Positions 42,696 through 51,846 of a stretch of 64,000 nt of DNA are shown piece by piece. Origin of the DNA: Verrucomicrobiales bacterium (GTDB lineage Bacteria > Verrucomicrobiota > Verrucomicrobiia > Limisphaerales > J093); the NCBI GenBank assembly GCA_024233305.1, contig JACKPV010000041.1:17796-81795 (forward strand). The letters run 5' to 3'. Within the stretch, counting starts at the first letter, position 1. Each line of letters starts with the position of its first letter. The notes beneath the pieces were generated by a model. That model was given only the letters and a program-made list of their open reading frames with translations, did not search any database and had not been told where the DNA came from. The position numbers and the translations under genes are program-made.

Positions 42696-45600
42696 ATGCT
42701 TACTTACTTAGGTCCCGCGCGCATCAAGGCGCGTTCGGCAGCGCCACGGGCGACTCGCAAACCCACCCGCATCCAGCTTCTTTCCGGCCCCTTCCTCCGG
42801 CGACTGGCCGCCTTCGGTCTCTCCCTGACCGGGCTGCTTGGGACCGCTGTCCACGCGGCCGAGTTCCGTATCGAGGAAATCCGCCTGAGCGCCGACCAGG
42901 AGTTGGAGTTCGATTTCCCGTCCGAGCCGGCGAACTACTACCGCCTCCTCCGCGGCCCGGTGGTGACGGCCGTCGACATCCCGGCGGCGATTTCCCTGGC
43001 CGCCCCGGTCCGTGTCGCCGCCCCTGTGCGCCACGAGTTCTTTAGGGTCGAGCAACTCCCGCGCGCTGCGGCCATCGACACGGATGGCGACGGTCGCGAC
43101 GACGTTGAGGAACTGCTGGCCGCGACTGACCCGCTTGTGCCTGAGGTGATGCCCGGCGGTCTGACGCGGTTTACCAGCTCGCCGGCGGATGGCGAGGGCG
43201 ATATCGCGGTGACGCGAGAGACGGTGCTGCGGTTCGACCGGGAACTGGCTGAGGATACCGTTCTTGGGTTGAACACCTTCTTCGCGGAGGCGGCTGGCCG
43301 ACGCGTCCTCACCCGGACAGAGCTGGGTGCGGACCGGCGCACCGCCACCCTCATTTACCTCGAACCGCTCCCCGGCGGCTCCCAGGTGCGGGTCACCTTT
43401 GATGGCGACAAGGTCCGCGACACCGACCGCAAGCTCGTGGATGCCGACGCCGACGACACCGAGGGCGGCGTTGGGTTTATCCACTTCACGACCCTCAACA
43501 ATCAACCCGTGCCGGGCACCGCGGTGATCGGCCGCGTTTTCGCCAGTGAACTCCTCCCCGGCCAGGACACCGGGATCAACGCCATCAACCGCCCCCTCGG
43601 CGGCGTCACCATTACCGTGGACGGCATGGAGGAAACCCTCCGGACGGTCACGGACGGCCAGGGGAACTTCAAACTCGCCAACGCGCCGGCGGGGCGTTTC
43701 TTCGTGCATGTGGACGGACGGACCGCGGTCGGCAGCCAATGGCCGGAGGGAGACTACTATCCATTCGTAGGCAAAGCGTGGGAGGCGGTGCCGGGACGCG
43801 AGGACAATCTCGCCGGGGGCACCGGGCAGATCTATCTCCCGCTGATCAAGACCGGCTCCCTCCAGTCGGTCAGTTCCACGACGCCCACCCCAATCACGTT
43901 CCCTGCCTCCGTTCTCGAGGCCAATCCGGCCCTCGCCGGTGTCGAAATCCTGGTGCCTGCGGGTGCCCTCTTCGACGACAATGGCATCCGTGGCGGCCGC
44001 ATCGGCATCGCCCCCGTGCCTCCCGACCGGCTGCCTGAACCGCTCCCTGAAGATCTGAACTTCCCGCTCGTCATCACCATCCAGACCGACGGCCCGCGGA
44101 ACTTCGCCCAACCGGTCCCGGTTCGCTTCCCCAACCTGCCCGACCCGGTTACCGGAATCAGGCTTCCCCCGGGAGCCAAGACCGCTCTCTGGAGCTTCGA
44201 TCACGACAAGGGTTACTGGGAGGTGGTGGGGCCGGCCACGGTGACCGCCGACGGCGAGTTCGTCGAAACGGACCCCGGCGTGGGCGTCCTGCAACCCGGT
44301 TGGCATGGCGTGCAGCCCGGCACCAACGTCGAAGGCGGCGACATCGAGGCGGATTGCGAGGAAACCGGCTGCATCATGGGTCCCATACTCGTCACCCGCT
44401 TGGGCAAGGGTCGCTTCCGCTTCGAACTCGAACCCGAGGCCCGCACCCCGGGCATCGTCAACTGGTTTGCCCCGGACGCCGGTAACGCCCAGGGCCTGGC
44501 CGGCAACCTTGTCGAGTTCGTGTTCTGCACTCCAGGCTCCCATCAGGTCACCGCCCAACTCAGCCCCAAATGCGGCGATCCCTGCTCCAAGACCATCGCC
44601 GTCACCGTCGCTGAGGAGGAAATCGGCGGCCAGTGCGACCCCGGCGCCCTGGGCGTGCTCCCACCCGAAACCATCAAGGCAGGCGAACTCGTCAAACTCA
44701 ATCTTCTCTTTCGCCTCGAGAACGACATCCCCGAGCCGCACGAAATCACCTGGACCGCCACCGGCGCGAACCCGGCCACCGGACGTGGACTCGCTTTCCG
44801 CACCAGCTTCTGCACCCCGGGCCCCCAGGTCATCCGCTGGTCCCGCGAAAACCCCTGCGGCACCTCCTGCTCGGACCAGGTCACCCTCCTCGTCACCCCC
44901 AATCCCTGTTCGCTTTCCCCGTTTGAATCCGATCGTGGCCAGTTCGGCCCCTTCAACCTCAGCACCACCAACGCCGTGATCCTCTACGCGACCGCTTCCG
45001 GCGGCGGTTCCGCCGTCTGGGATTACCCGGGCGGGAAGAACTCGCCCGCGTTCGACGGCGGCCCCGTCCAGATCGTCGACGACCAACTTCCCTACGTCGG
45101 TCAACTACTCTCCTACGAGAACCCGGGCACCTACACCGTCACCGTTCGTTTCACCAATCGCTGCGGCGAAACCTGCGAACAATCCACCACCATCCACGTC
45201 ACCGAACCCCCCTGTTCCATCGAGGACTTCAGTGATCAATTTGCCAACCTCGCGAACCTCAAAGCCGGCGATTTCATCGGTATCGCCACCGAGGTCGGCT
45301 GCCCGGGCACCGCCTTCTGGGAAATGCCAGGCTCCGTCATCAACGAAGCCACCATCGGCTTTGGCGGCCCCGCCGAGGACCGCGTGGACACCAGCAGATT
45401 CGCAAATGGATTCCCGGCCTATGTCTCCCAGATGCGCCTCCTGCCCAACCCGGGTTCCTACACCCTCACCCTTCACTACGTCACCAACGGCGGACAGGAA
45501 TGTTCCAAATCCCTCACCGTCAATGTCGCCTCCGCCGGCACCTCAGCTCTGCGCGCGGTGCCGCCGCCCGTGGTCCCCTTCTGGCCGGGCCGTCCGGTCG

Positions 45601-48600
45601 TCCCCATGGCCGCCAAGCCCGGCTTGCCAACCGCTCAGTCCCTCGAAGGCCCTGACCCGATTCCCAGCGCTGACGTACCCGCGGTTGCCCCTGGTTCGCT
45701 TCCACCCGGCGTCCGCCAAACCGGCCTCCACTACTACCTCCTCGTCGACCGTGACACCGGCCGAGTGTTCCGCCGTGGCCGCGCGGGGAGCAATGGCGTC
45801 GCTCACCCCCGACCGCTCGTCCTCCCGGCCAACCGCAACTTCCGCGAAACCATCCTCCAGGCGGACACCTTTTGGATGGCCTCATTGGACTTCAGCACCG
45901 GCGAAAACGGGAGTCGCCTGGACCTTGGCACGTTCCGTCTCCAACCGCCTCCCCCCACGGACACCGATGGCGACGGTCTGCCCGACGAGGCGGAAGCGGT
46001 GCTCAACGGAGATCCGACCCTGGCCGACACCGACGCGGACGGCATTCGGGATGCCGAGGAAGCGCGCGCCGGCACGCCGCTTCGTGGCGCGGCTGCCGAA
46101 CCGCTCGGCCTCATTCATGTGGCGGACACGCCCGGTTATGCCTGGGACGTCGCGGTGACCGGATCTCTCGCGGCCGTGGCCGATGGCCCGGGCGGGGTCA
46201 GCGTCTTCAACATCCTCAACCCTGAAAGCCCCGCCCTGGTGGGTCAACGCGCCCTTCCGGGCGAAGCCACCACCCTGGCCGCCACGGGCTCGTGGCTCCT
46301 CGCCGGGCTCGGCGCCAACGGAGCGGCGGTCCTCGATCTCGACAGCCTGCCCACCCTCGGCGCTCCCGCTTTCCGTTCGTTCGACGCGCCGGTGACCGCC
46401 GTCACCGCTTTGGGCCAACTGGGTTTCGTGGGGCTTGCCAGCGGACGCATCGTTGCCTTCGACCTCGGTTCAGGCGTCGAAATCTCCCGTGCTTTCACCT
46501 CCGGAACCGTCGAAGACCTGACCGTCCAAGGCGACCGGCTGTTCGCCCTCACCTTCGGGAATGGTCAACCCCAGGTGACTGCCTTTCAGGTACAGGCCGG
46601 ACAGCTGAACACGCTCTCTGGCGCCTCGTTCGAGGGCTCCCGCGGGGCCGGCGGCAGACGTCTCCGGCTGGCCGTCCAAGCGGATCGCCTCTACGCCGTG
46701 CATACCGCCGGCGTCGCCGTGTTCGAAATCCTCCCGTTTGAATTGCGCCTGCTCAACAACCATCGCGACGGACAATTCGGCTGGCGGCAAATCGCCCCCG
46801 ACGCCACCGGCGGCGCCCTCGCCACCAGCGATCCGGTGAGCACCGAGGACGGCGCCCATGACGTGCAGCGCTTCGACCTCCAACCCAACGGGGACGGCCT
46901 CCGCTTCGAGGAGCAGTATCCCACCCCGGGCAGCGCCGAATCCCTGAGTCTCAGCGGCAACTTCGCCTTCGTCGCCGACGGCCGCGCCGGCCTGGCTGTC
47001 TTGCGCCACGCCGAAAGCGACCGTCTTGGACGCCCCCCCACCGTCTCCCTCCGCAACCCGTTCTTCGAGGCCCAAGCCGAGGAGGGACGCCCCTTCATCC
47101 TCGTCGCGGATGCGCTCGACGACGTCGGCGTCGCCCGGGTCGAGTTCTTCGTCGACGGCCTGCCCGCAGGGATCGACGCGGTCGCGCCGTATGAACAGGC
47201 GCTCACTCTGCCGCGTCGCACCGCGGACCGCACCCAGGTCCGTCTTCAAGCTCGCGCCACCGACACCGGCGGCAACGTCGGCGCCAGCCCGGTCCTGATC
47301 CTGACGCTGGCGGCCGACGCCACCGCACCAAGCGTTCGCCAACTGCTGCCTTCCTCAGGGGCGGTCTTCGAGGGAGGTTCGGTGCCTTTGGTGGGCGCGG
47401 TTTTCGACGAACTCCTGAATCCCGCCACTGCCGTCGAGGGGCAACTCACCGTCACCGAAGCCGGTCCCGACGCCCAGTTCGACACGGCGGACGACCAGAC
47501 CCTCACCCGGGGCACTCAGGCCTACCGCCAGGATCTCCCCGGACTGGTCCTTAGCTTCCACCCCGACTTGCCCGCCGGACGCTACCGGGTCTCGCTCCAA
47601 CCCGGGCTGGCCGACCCGCTCGGCAATGTCATGAGTCAGGGCCTCACCTGGACCTTCGAAATCCGTGCACCACGGCTGCTCAGCGTGCGTCCGCTCGACG
47701 GCGGAAAGTCGGCCGGTCGGCGCGCGGAGCTGACCTTCAGCTCGCCGATGAACGTGGCCTCCGTGGTCGAGGGATGGCGGATCTTTGCCGCCGGCCCCGA
47801 TGCCCAACTGGGAACCGCGGATGACCTCGACGTCTCCGGCGCCCTGAGCATGGCCACCGGGACTGCGGTCGCGGGGATGGACTTCTCGCCCCCGCTACTT
47901 CCGGGCGCCTACCGGGCCCAACTCGCCGCCAGCGTGAGCGACACCGCCGGGAACCCGATCGAAGCCGATCTGAGCTGGGATTTCACCGTCGCCCAAATCA
48001 CCCTCGGCTCCTCCCCCGTGACCCTTGACGGCAGTCTCTCGGAATCGTTCGCCGCCGACGAATACCTGCTGGAAGTTGACGTCGCCGGTGAGATCGCGGT
48101 GTCCAACCCCGGCCGCTTCGAGATCACCCTGCTCACTCTGGACGACGCCGTTGTGTGGCGCGACAGCCGGGACTTCTTCCTGATCCCCTCCGCCAGCCTG
48201 CTTCCCCATGTGCTCCGGGTCGCCAAGGGCGACGGTAACTTCACCCAGAATTACACGGTGCAGCTCAGTCTCGTTTCCAGCGCCCGCTTCACCCACGGCC
48301 TCGCCGGAACCGCCGCGCAGACCTTCGCCGGGCGCGCCAGCCTCGACTTCGGTGATTCCGATGAATTCGAGTTCCGTAGCGAGGCGAACGCCGCCTACTT
48401 CGTGGAGGTGCTGATGTCCACGTTCAACTGCCCCCAGCGCGCGAGCATCTTCGATCCCTCGGGGCAACCAGTCCTGCTCGACGAACTGATCTGCTCCACG
48501 AAGGGCGTCGTCGTGCCCACGCCGTTCGGCGGTGTCATCCGCGTGCGCATCGACGCCACCCGCTCCGGAACCCAGGCCCGCCTCCGCATCACCAAGGCCC

Positions 48601-50786
48601 AGGAACGCGCCTTCGCGGTGACCCTGACCCCCGGCGAATCCTATCAGACCGGCTTCGATCCCCAGTTCTCCGGGCAAGCCGGCGTCCTTAATCCAGGGGA
48701 CGTCGCCACCATCGCCTTGACCATGCCGCCCGGCCACCGCTTCAGCTTCACCCCGGGCGGCTTCGCCTTTGACACGCTGCCCCTGAGCCTCCTTGGTCCC
48801 GGTGGCGAACTGTTGGCGGAGGATCCGTCGGGCCGGCTGCTGTTACCAGACACCACCGCGGGCGGGGTGTTCACGTTGCGCATGCCGAACCCCACCGCAC
48901 AGGCCCGCAGCGTGTCGCTCCAAATCCAACCGGTGATCGAACAGGAGTTCGGTCCCTTCGACCTGGCCGACGGCGCCCTCTACCGTCACTCGGAAGGGAG
49001 CATCAACGGCCCCGGCAGCCGCGATATCCACCGTTTCCAGGTTCCCGGGGGCACGCCGGTCGCATTCGTCACGCCGGACTTCACCGCCTGCCACACCTGG
49101 GAATTGATCGGGCCGGCCGGACAATCCGTCTTCGGACCGGAACCCCTCTGCCTCCAGGGCGGTCGTGTGACCGACGTCCTGCCCGCCGGTGAATACCGAC
49201 TCCTCATCACCGGCACCCCGGACTCCACCAGCTTCAGCCCGGGCTACAACCTCGCGGTTGGCGTCCCCGGTGCCGTACTCACCAGCCACGACCTTCGAGT
49301 CGAATCCAAGCTGGAGATCTTTGATGACCTCCCGCTGCCCGGGAGTTTGCGGGTGGCCGAACTCGACCTGAACGCCGGGGAAGTCCTCCACCTCGTTCTC
49401 GGCCTCGGCTCGGAAGGCTGCAGCGGCCAGACCCAGGTTCGCCTCCTCACCCCGGCGGGCGTTGACCTGCTTCAACTCGGGGAGGAGAGCCAGGGTTCCT
49501 GCCAATGGCGCGGCTTCCGCCAGATCGGACCCGCCGGACGCTACCGGCTCGAGATCCAACAACCTCCCCAGGGCCGGTCCGATCGGATTGGCCTCACCGT
49601 TGAACGCGTCCGCCAGGCCGCCGGCCAATGGCTCGCCCTCAACCACGAGCGCAATCCCCTCACCGGACCGGCCACCGCCCTCTTGGTCCGCGACGACGGC
49701 AACGAAATCTATGTCGCCGGCGCCTTCGCCGAAGGACTTGGCGTGGCGCGGCGGGTCCAGGAAGGCTGGGAAATCCTGGGTCTTGCCAGCCGCGATGACA
49801 GCGAGCCGGTGCGCCTCAACGCGCTTGCCCACGACGGCTCCTCGCTCTATGCCGCCGGCAATTTCACCCGCATCGGGGGCATCGAGGCCAGCGGAGTGGC
49901 CCGTTGGAATGGCCAGGCGTGGCAACCGCTCGGAACCGGGATCACCGTGCAGGCCGAGGATTTCCGCAACAGCCTGCTCGAGGTGCGCGACCTCGCCTTC
50001 GTGGGAAGCGACCTCTACGCTGGCGGTCTGTTTCGCGAATCGGGTGGCGTCGCCACCTTCAACCTCAGTCGCTGGACCGGTTCCGCCTGGACTCAGGTGA
50101 CCGGGCCGCTGTTTAACGAGACTCTGGATGGAGTCGGCGGCCAGCGCGGCCAGTTCGATTTTGGCGAATGGGTCGATTCCCTGGCCGTTCTGAACGACAC
50201 CCTCCTGGTCGCCGGCAGCTACCAGTTCCCCGGCTCCAACGTCGGCGCCTGGCGCAATAACCAGGCGGTCGACACCCTCGGCGGTGGGGTGCAAGCCTCC
50301 AGCTTCGACCGGGGGTCCGCCCGCCGCGTCCGGGTCAGTAACGGCAAAGCCTACTTCGAGGGCAACTTCGCCCGCGCCGGTCGCTTCTTCCAAAACCTCC
50401 AGGTCCAAGGCTTCGCCGCTTGGACTGGCGCCGAATGGCAGCGCGGTCCCACCGTCTTCCCCTTCTCCGAAACGCGGGACTTCACGTTCGACGGCGACCG
50501 CCTCGCCCTTGGCGGCAGCTTCAGTTACGTCATCAACGACACTTTCGACGGGGCGGAAGCCGACGGCACCCCGGCCCAGGGCGCGGCCTGGTGGGACGGC
50601 TCCCGCTGGTTCGCCCTCGGACTCGGCGTTGAACAGACCCTCGACGGAAGCTCGGAAGGGCCGCGCTTTCCCGGCCAGGTGAATCGCATTCTGGTCGCCG
50701 GCCGGAGAGTGTTCGTCGCCGGGCAGTTCACGCACGCTGGCGGCCAACCCTCGCACGGCTTCGCCATCTGGGAACATGCCCCCTGA
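42696..50786 (+). CDS. Giant secreted multi-domain surface protein (2696 aa)
   Basis: The ATG at 42696 is used; a GTG at 42687 is possible. A long basic N region leads into a signal peptide (LAAFGLSLTGLLGTAVHAAEF). Parts in order: a calcium-type repeat (DTDGDGRDDVEELLAATDP, about 128-148); a Big_5-like Ig domain (about 156-270); a carboxypeptidase-regulatory-like segment (about 300-345); four cysteine-bearing PKD-like repeats (about 545-945, each with a C..C plus a (N/T)PG(S/T)(Y/H) strand); another DTDGDGLPDEAEAVLNGDP repeat (about 1090); LVIVD/propeller-like repeats (about 1140-1445); Ig and Big_5 domains (about 1450-1760); PPC-like beta-sandwiches (about 1780-2290); and a galactose-oxidase-like propeller with repeated YAAGNF, YVAGAF and VAGQF (about 2300-2690). 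No LPXTG or membrane anchor is seen. Role is likely adhesion or envelope; inference. Confidence 0.8.
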   Translation: MLTYLGPARIKARSAAPRATRKPTRIQLLSGPFLRRLAAFGLSLTGLLGTAVHAAEFRIEEIRLSADQELEFDFPSEPANYYRLLRGPVVTAVDIPAAISLAAPVRVAAPVRHEFFRVEQLPRAAAIDTDGDGRDDVEELLAATDPLVPEVMPGGLTRFTSSPADGEGDIAVTRETVLRFDRELAEDTVLGLNTFFAEAAGRRVLTRTELGADRRTATLIYLEPLPGGSQVRVTFDGDKVRDTDRKLVDADADDTEGGVGFIHFTTLNNQPVPGTAVIGRVFASELLPGQDTGINAINRPLGGVTITVDGMEETLRTVTDGQGNFKLANAPAGRFFVHVDGRTAVGSQWPEGDYYPFVGKAWEAVPGREDNLAGGTGQIYLPLIKTGSLQSVSSTTPTPITFPASVLEANPALAGVEILVPAGALFDDNGIRGGRIGIAPVPPDRLPEPLPEDLNFPLVITIQTDGPRNFAQPVPVRFPNLPDPVTGIRLPPGAKTALWSFDHDKGYWEVVGPATVTADGEFVETDPGVGVLQPGWHGVQPGTNVEGGDIEADCEETGCIMGPILVTRLGKGRFRFELEPEARTPGIVNWFAPDAGNAQGLAGNLVEFVFCTPGSHQVTAQLSPKCGDPCSKTIAVTVAEEEIGGQCDPGALGVLPPETIKAGELVKLNLLFRLENDIPEPHEITWTATGANPATGRGLAFRTSFCTPGPQVIRWSRENPCGTSCSDQVTLLVTPNPCSLSPFESDRGQFGPFNLSTTNAVILYATASGGGSAVWDYPGGKNSPAFDGGPVQIVDDQLPYVGQLLSYENPGTYTVTVRFTNRCGETCEQSTTIHVTEPPCSIEDFSDQFANLANLKAGDFIGIATEVGCPGTAFWEMPGSVINEATIGFGGPAEDRVDTSRFANGFPAYVSQMRLLPNPGSYTLTLHYVTNGGQECSKSLTVNVASAGTSALRAVPPPVVPFWPGRPVVPMAAKPGLPTAQSLEGPDPIPSADVPAVAPGSLPPGVRQTGLHYYLLVDRDTGRVFRRGRAGSNGVAHPRPLVLPANRNFRETILQADTFWMASLDFSTGENGSRLDLGTFRLQPPPPTDTDGDGLPDEAEAVLNGDPTLADTDADGIRDAEEARAGTPLRGAAAEPLGLIHVADTPGYAWDVAVTGSLAAVADGPGGVSVFNILNPESPALVGQRALPGEATTLAATGSWLLAGLGANGAAVLDLDSLPTLGAPAFRSFDAPVTAVTALGQLGFVGLASGRIVAFDLGSGVEISRAFTSGTVEDLTVQGDRLFALTFGNGQPQVTAFQVQAGQLNTLSGASFEGSRGAGGRRLRLAVQADRLYAVHTAGVAVFEILPFELRLLNNHRDGQFGWRQIAPDATGGALATSDPVSTEDGAHDVQRFDLQPNGDGLRFEEQYPTPGSAESLSLSGNFAFVADGRAGLAVLRHAESDRLGRPPTVSLRNPFFEAQAEEGRPFILVADALDDVGVARVEFFVDGLPAGIDAVAPYEQALTLPRRTADRTQVRLQARATDTGGNVGASPVLILTLAADATAPSVRQLLPSSGAVFEGGSVPLVGAVFDELLNPATAVEGQLTVTEAGPDAQFDTADDQTLTRGTQAYRQDLPGLVLSFHPDLPAGRYRVSLQPGLADPLGNVMSQGLTWTFEIRAPRLLSVRPLDGGKSAGRRAELTFSSPMNVASVVEGWRIFAAGPDAQLGTADDLDVSGALSMATGTAVAGMDFSPPLLPGAYRAQLAASVSDTAGNPIEADLSWDFTVAQITLGSSPVTLDGSLSESFAADEYLLEVDVAGEIAVSNPGRFEITLLTLDDAVVWRDSRDFFLIPSASLLPHVLRVAKGDGNFTQNYTVQLSLVSSARFTHGLAGTAAQTFAGRASLDFGDSDEFEFRSEANAAYFVEVLMSTFNCPQRASIFDPSGQPVLLDELICSTKGVVVPTPFGGVIRVRIDATRSGTQARLRITKAQERAFAVTLTPGESYQTGFDPQFSGQAGVLNPGDVATIALTMPPGHRFSFTPGGFAFDTLPLSLLGPGGELLAEDPSGRLLLPDTTAGGVFTLRMPNPTAQARSVSLQIQPVIEQEFGPFDLADGALYRHSEGSINGPGSRDIHRFQVPGGTPVAFVTPDFTACHTWELIGPAGQSVFGPEPLCLQGGRVTDVLPAGEYRLLITGTPDSTSFSPGYNLAVGVPGAVLTSHDLRVESKLEIFDDLPLPGSLRVAELDLNAGEVLHLVLGLGSEGCSGQTQVRLLTPAGVDLLQLGEESQGSCQWRGFRQIGPAGRYRLEIQQPPQGRSDRIGLTVERVRQAAGQWLALNHERNPLTGPATALLVRDDGNEIYVAGAFAEGLGVARRVQEGWEILGLASRDDSEPVRLNALAHDGSSLYAAGNFTRIGGIEASGVARWNGQAWQPLGTGITVQAEDFRNSLLEVRDLAFVGSDLYAGGLFRESGGVATFNLSRWTGSAWTQVTGPLFNETLDGVGGQRGQFDFGEWVDSLAVLNDTLLVAGSYQFPGSNVGAWRNNQAVDTLGGGVQASSFDRGSARRVRVSNGKAYFEGNFARAGRFFQNLQVQGFAAWTGAEWQRGPTVFPFSETRDFTFDGDRLALGGSFSYVINDTFDGAEADGTPAQGAAWWDGSRWFALGLGVEQTLDGSSEGPRFPGQVNRILVAGRRVFVAGQFTHAGGQPSHGFAIWEHAP

Positions 50787-50793
50787 GCCGAGG

Positions 50794-50993
50794 CGCCAGG
50801 TCGGGCGTGCAACCGTTTGACGGCCCTCCCTCTGCCAACAGTGTGGACCCCGTCGCTGGGTTCATGGGGAGCCCCCTTTCGTGATCGCCGATGCAACGGG
50901 ACCAGGAAACAGCAAGCCCCCCCCCCAATGCCGGTTGGTAGGCCGGTGTTGCACGCAGGTTCAGAGCGGGTTGGCTACGCCGACTCGTCGGGC
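50794..50993 (-). repeat. Degenerate attC-like structure at the 3' end of vapC
   Basis: Read on the minus strand, 50993-50969 matches the left arm of attC-like site 2 (27364-27388) at 22 of 25 positions, starting GCCCGAC instead of GCCCAAC. On the far side (50803-50835) the plus strand reads AGGTCGGGCGTGCAACCG, then TTTGACGGCC, which pairs with that arm and also resembles site 2. The right core has no GTTRRRY, and the spacing (about 200 bp) is long, so this is at most a decayed site. The VapC C-terminal residues PDESA and the stop are encoded in the arm. The rest of 50787-50968 contains a C10 run and nothing coding. Confidence 0.45.
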
Positions 50994-51370
50994 ATCTTCC
51001 TCGGCTTCGGAAAGTACCGCACGTTCGGAAGACCCTCGAAGTCGGCGTCTCGCGTCCAGAGCGTAGCGCCACACTGAAGCGCGGTAGCGTAGATGATGCT
51101 GTCTGCCAGGGGCAGGCGATGCCGGGCGGCATCGAGTGCCAGTGACAATGTGAGATCGACGACTGTACCGCACTGCATCTGCCCGGCAACCTGCAGCGCT
51201 TCGTTCTCTCCGCGCTCGCGCAGCACCTTCTTGAACACCTCGTAGATCGTCACCACCGGAACGATCAGACTGTCGGTGTCCTCAAGTGCTCCCGCGAAAT
51301 GCGCGGCTTGGTCGGAGTCCGCGAGATACTCCAGCCAAGCGGACGAATCCACTACATTGCGATCCGTCAC
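50975..51370 (-). CDS. vapC: VapC-type PIN-domain toxin ribonuclease
   Basis: 131 aa from a GTG that overlaps the antitoxin stop (GTGA). The four acidic PIN residues are visible: D8 in NVVDSSAWLEYL, E in VVTIYEVFKKVL, D in LPLADSIIYATA and D in LWTRDADFEGLP. It should cleave RNA when free of antitoxin. Length is typical. The stop lies in an attC-like arm, which suggests the pair may have moved as, or into, an integron cassette. Confidence 0.92.
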   Translation of the reverse strand: MTDRNVVDSSAWLEYLADSDQAAHFAGALEDTDSLIVPVVTIYEVFKKVLRERGENEALQVAGQMQCGTVVDLTLSLALDAARHRLPLADSIIYATALQCGATLWTRDADFEGLPNVRYFPKPRKMPDESA

Positions 51371-51573
51371 AGGCGGTCCTTCTCCCGCTCAATGCTCGTG
51401 TCGATGCCTCTGAGGAACCCCCGCAACGACTTCAGCGGTCGCACTGGGATCATCTCTACGCGATCCTGGTATCGAAGCACCCTCAGCTTCGCACCCGGTC
51501 GCAGGCCTAATTCATCCCGCACCGCCAAAGGGATGACGACCTGATACTTCGGAGAAACCGTCACTGTGTCCAT
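51367..51573 (-). CDS. vapB: VapB-type AbrB-fold antitoxin
   Basis: 68 aa. MDTVTVSPKYQVVIPLAVRD, then ELGLRPGAKLRVLRY is a swapped-hairpin AbrB DNA-binding domain; the C-terminal part (PVRPLKSLRGFLRGIDTSIERE) would bind the toxin. It lies first in the operon, overlapping vapC by 4 bp, and should repress its own promoter. The upstream leader includes TAATACGATACC on the minus strand as a possible -10 region; uncertain. Confidence 0.9.
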   Translation of the reverse strand: MDTVTVSPKYQVVIPLAVRDELGLRPGAKLRVLRYQDRVEMIPVRPLKSLRGFLRGIDTSIEREKDRL

Positions 51574-51846
51574 ATCGATTGAGGTATCGTATTACGCAAA
51601 AGCGCTCGATGCAAGTCGAGAGCCAGGTCGTCTGCCCGACGACACAAGCTCCGCGACGGCCTCGGCGGTGGCGGTGGAGCGCACGGCGTGCCCACGAATG
51701 CGCGCGACACTCGAACGGAAGGCGGGGACGCCGTTCGAGGCAGTATCCTCGTTGAGCGAAGCCGCTGCGCGGCGGCGGTCGTCAGGCGGGCCGGACACGG
51801 AATGTGCCCTCTCATCCTCCTATGCGGACGGGCCGGGAAATCCGGG

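Noticed and set aside
42188..42697. 169-aa open frame upstream of the giant gene, minus strand
   Set aside because: No recognisable content, and it overlaps the glnS start and the candidate promoter.
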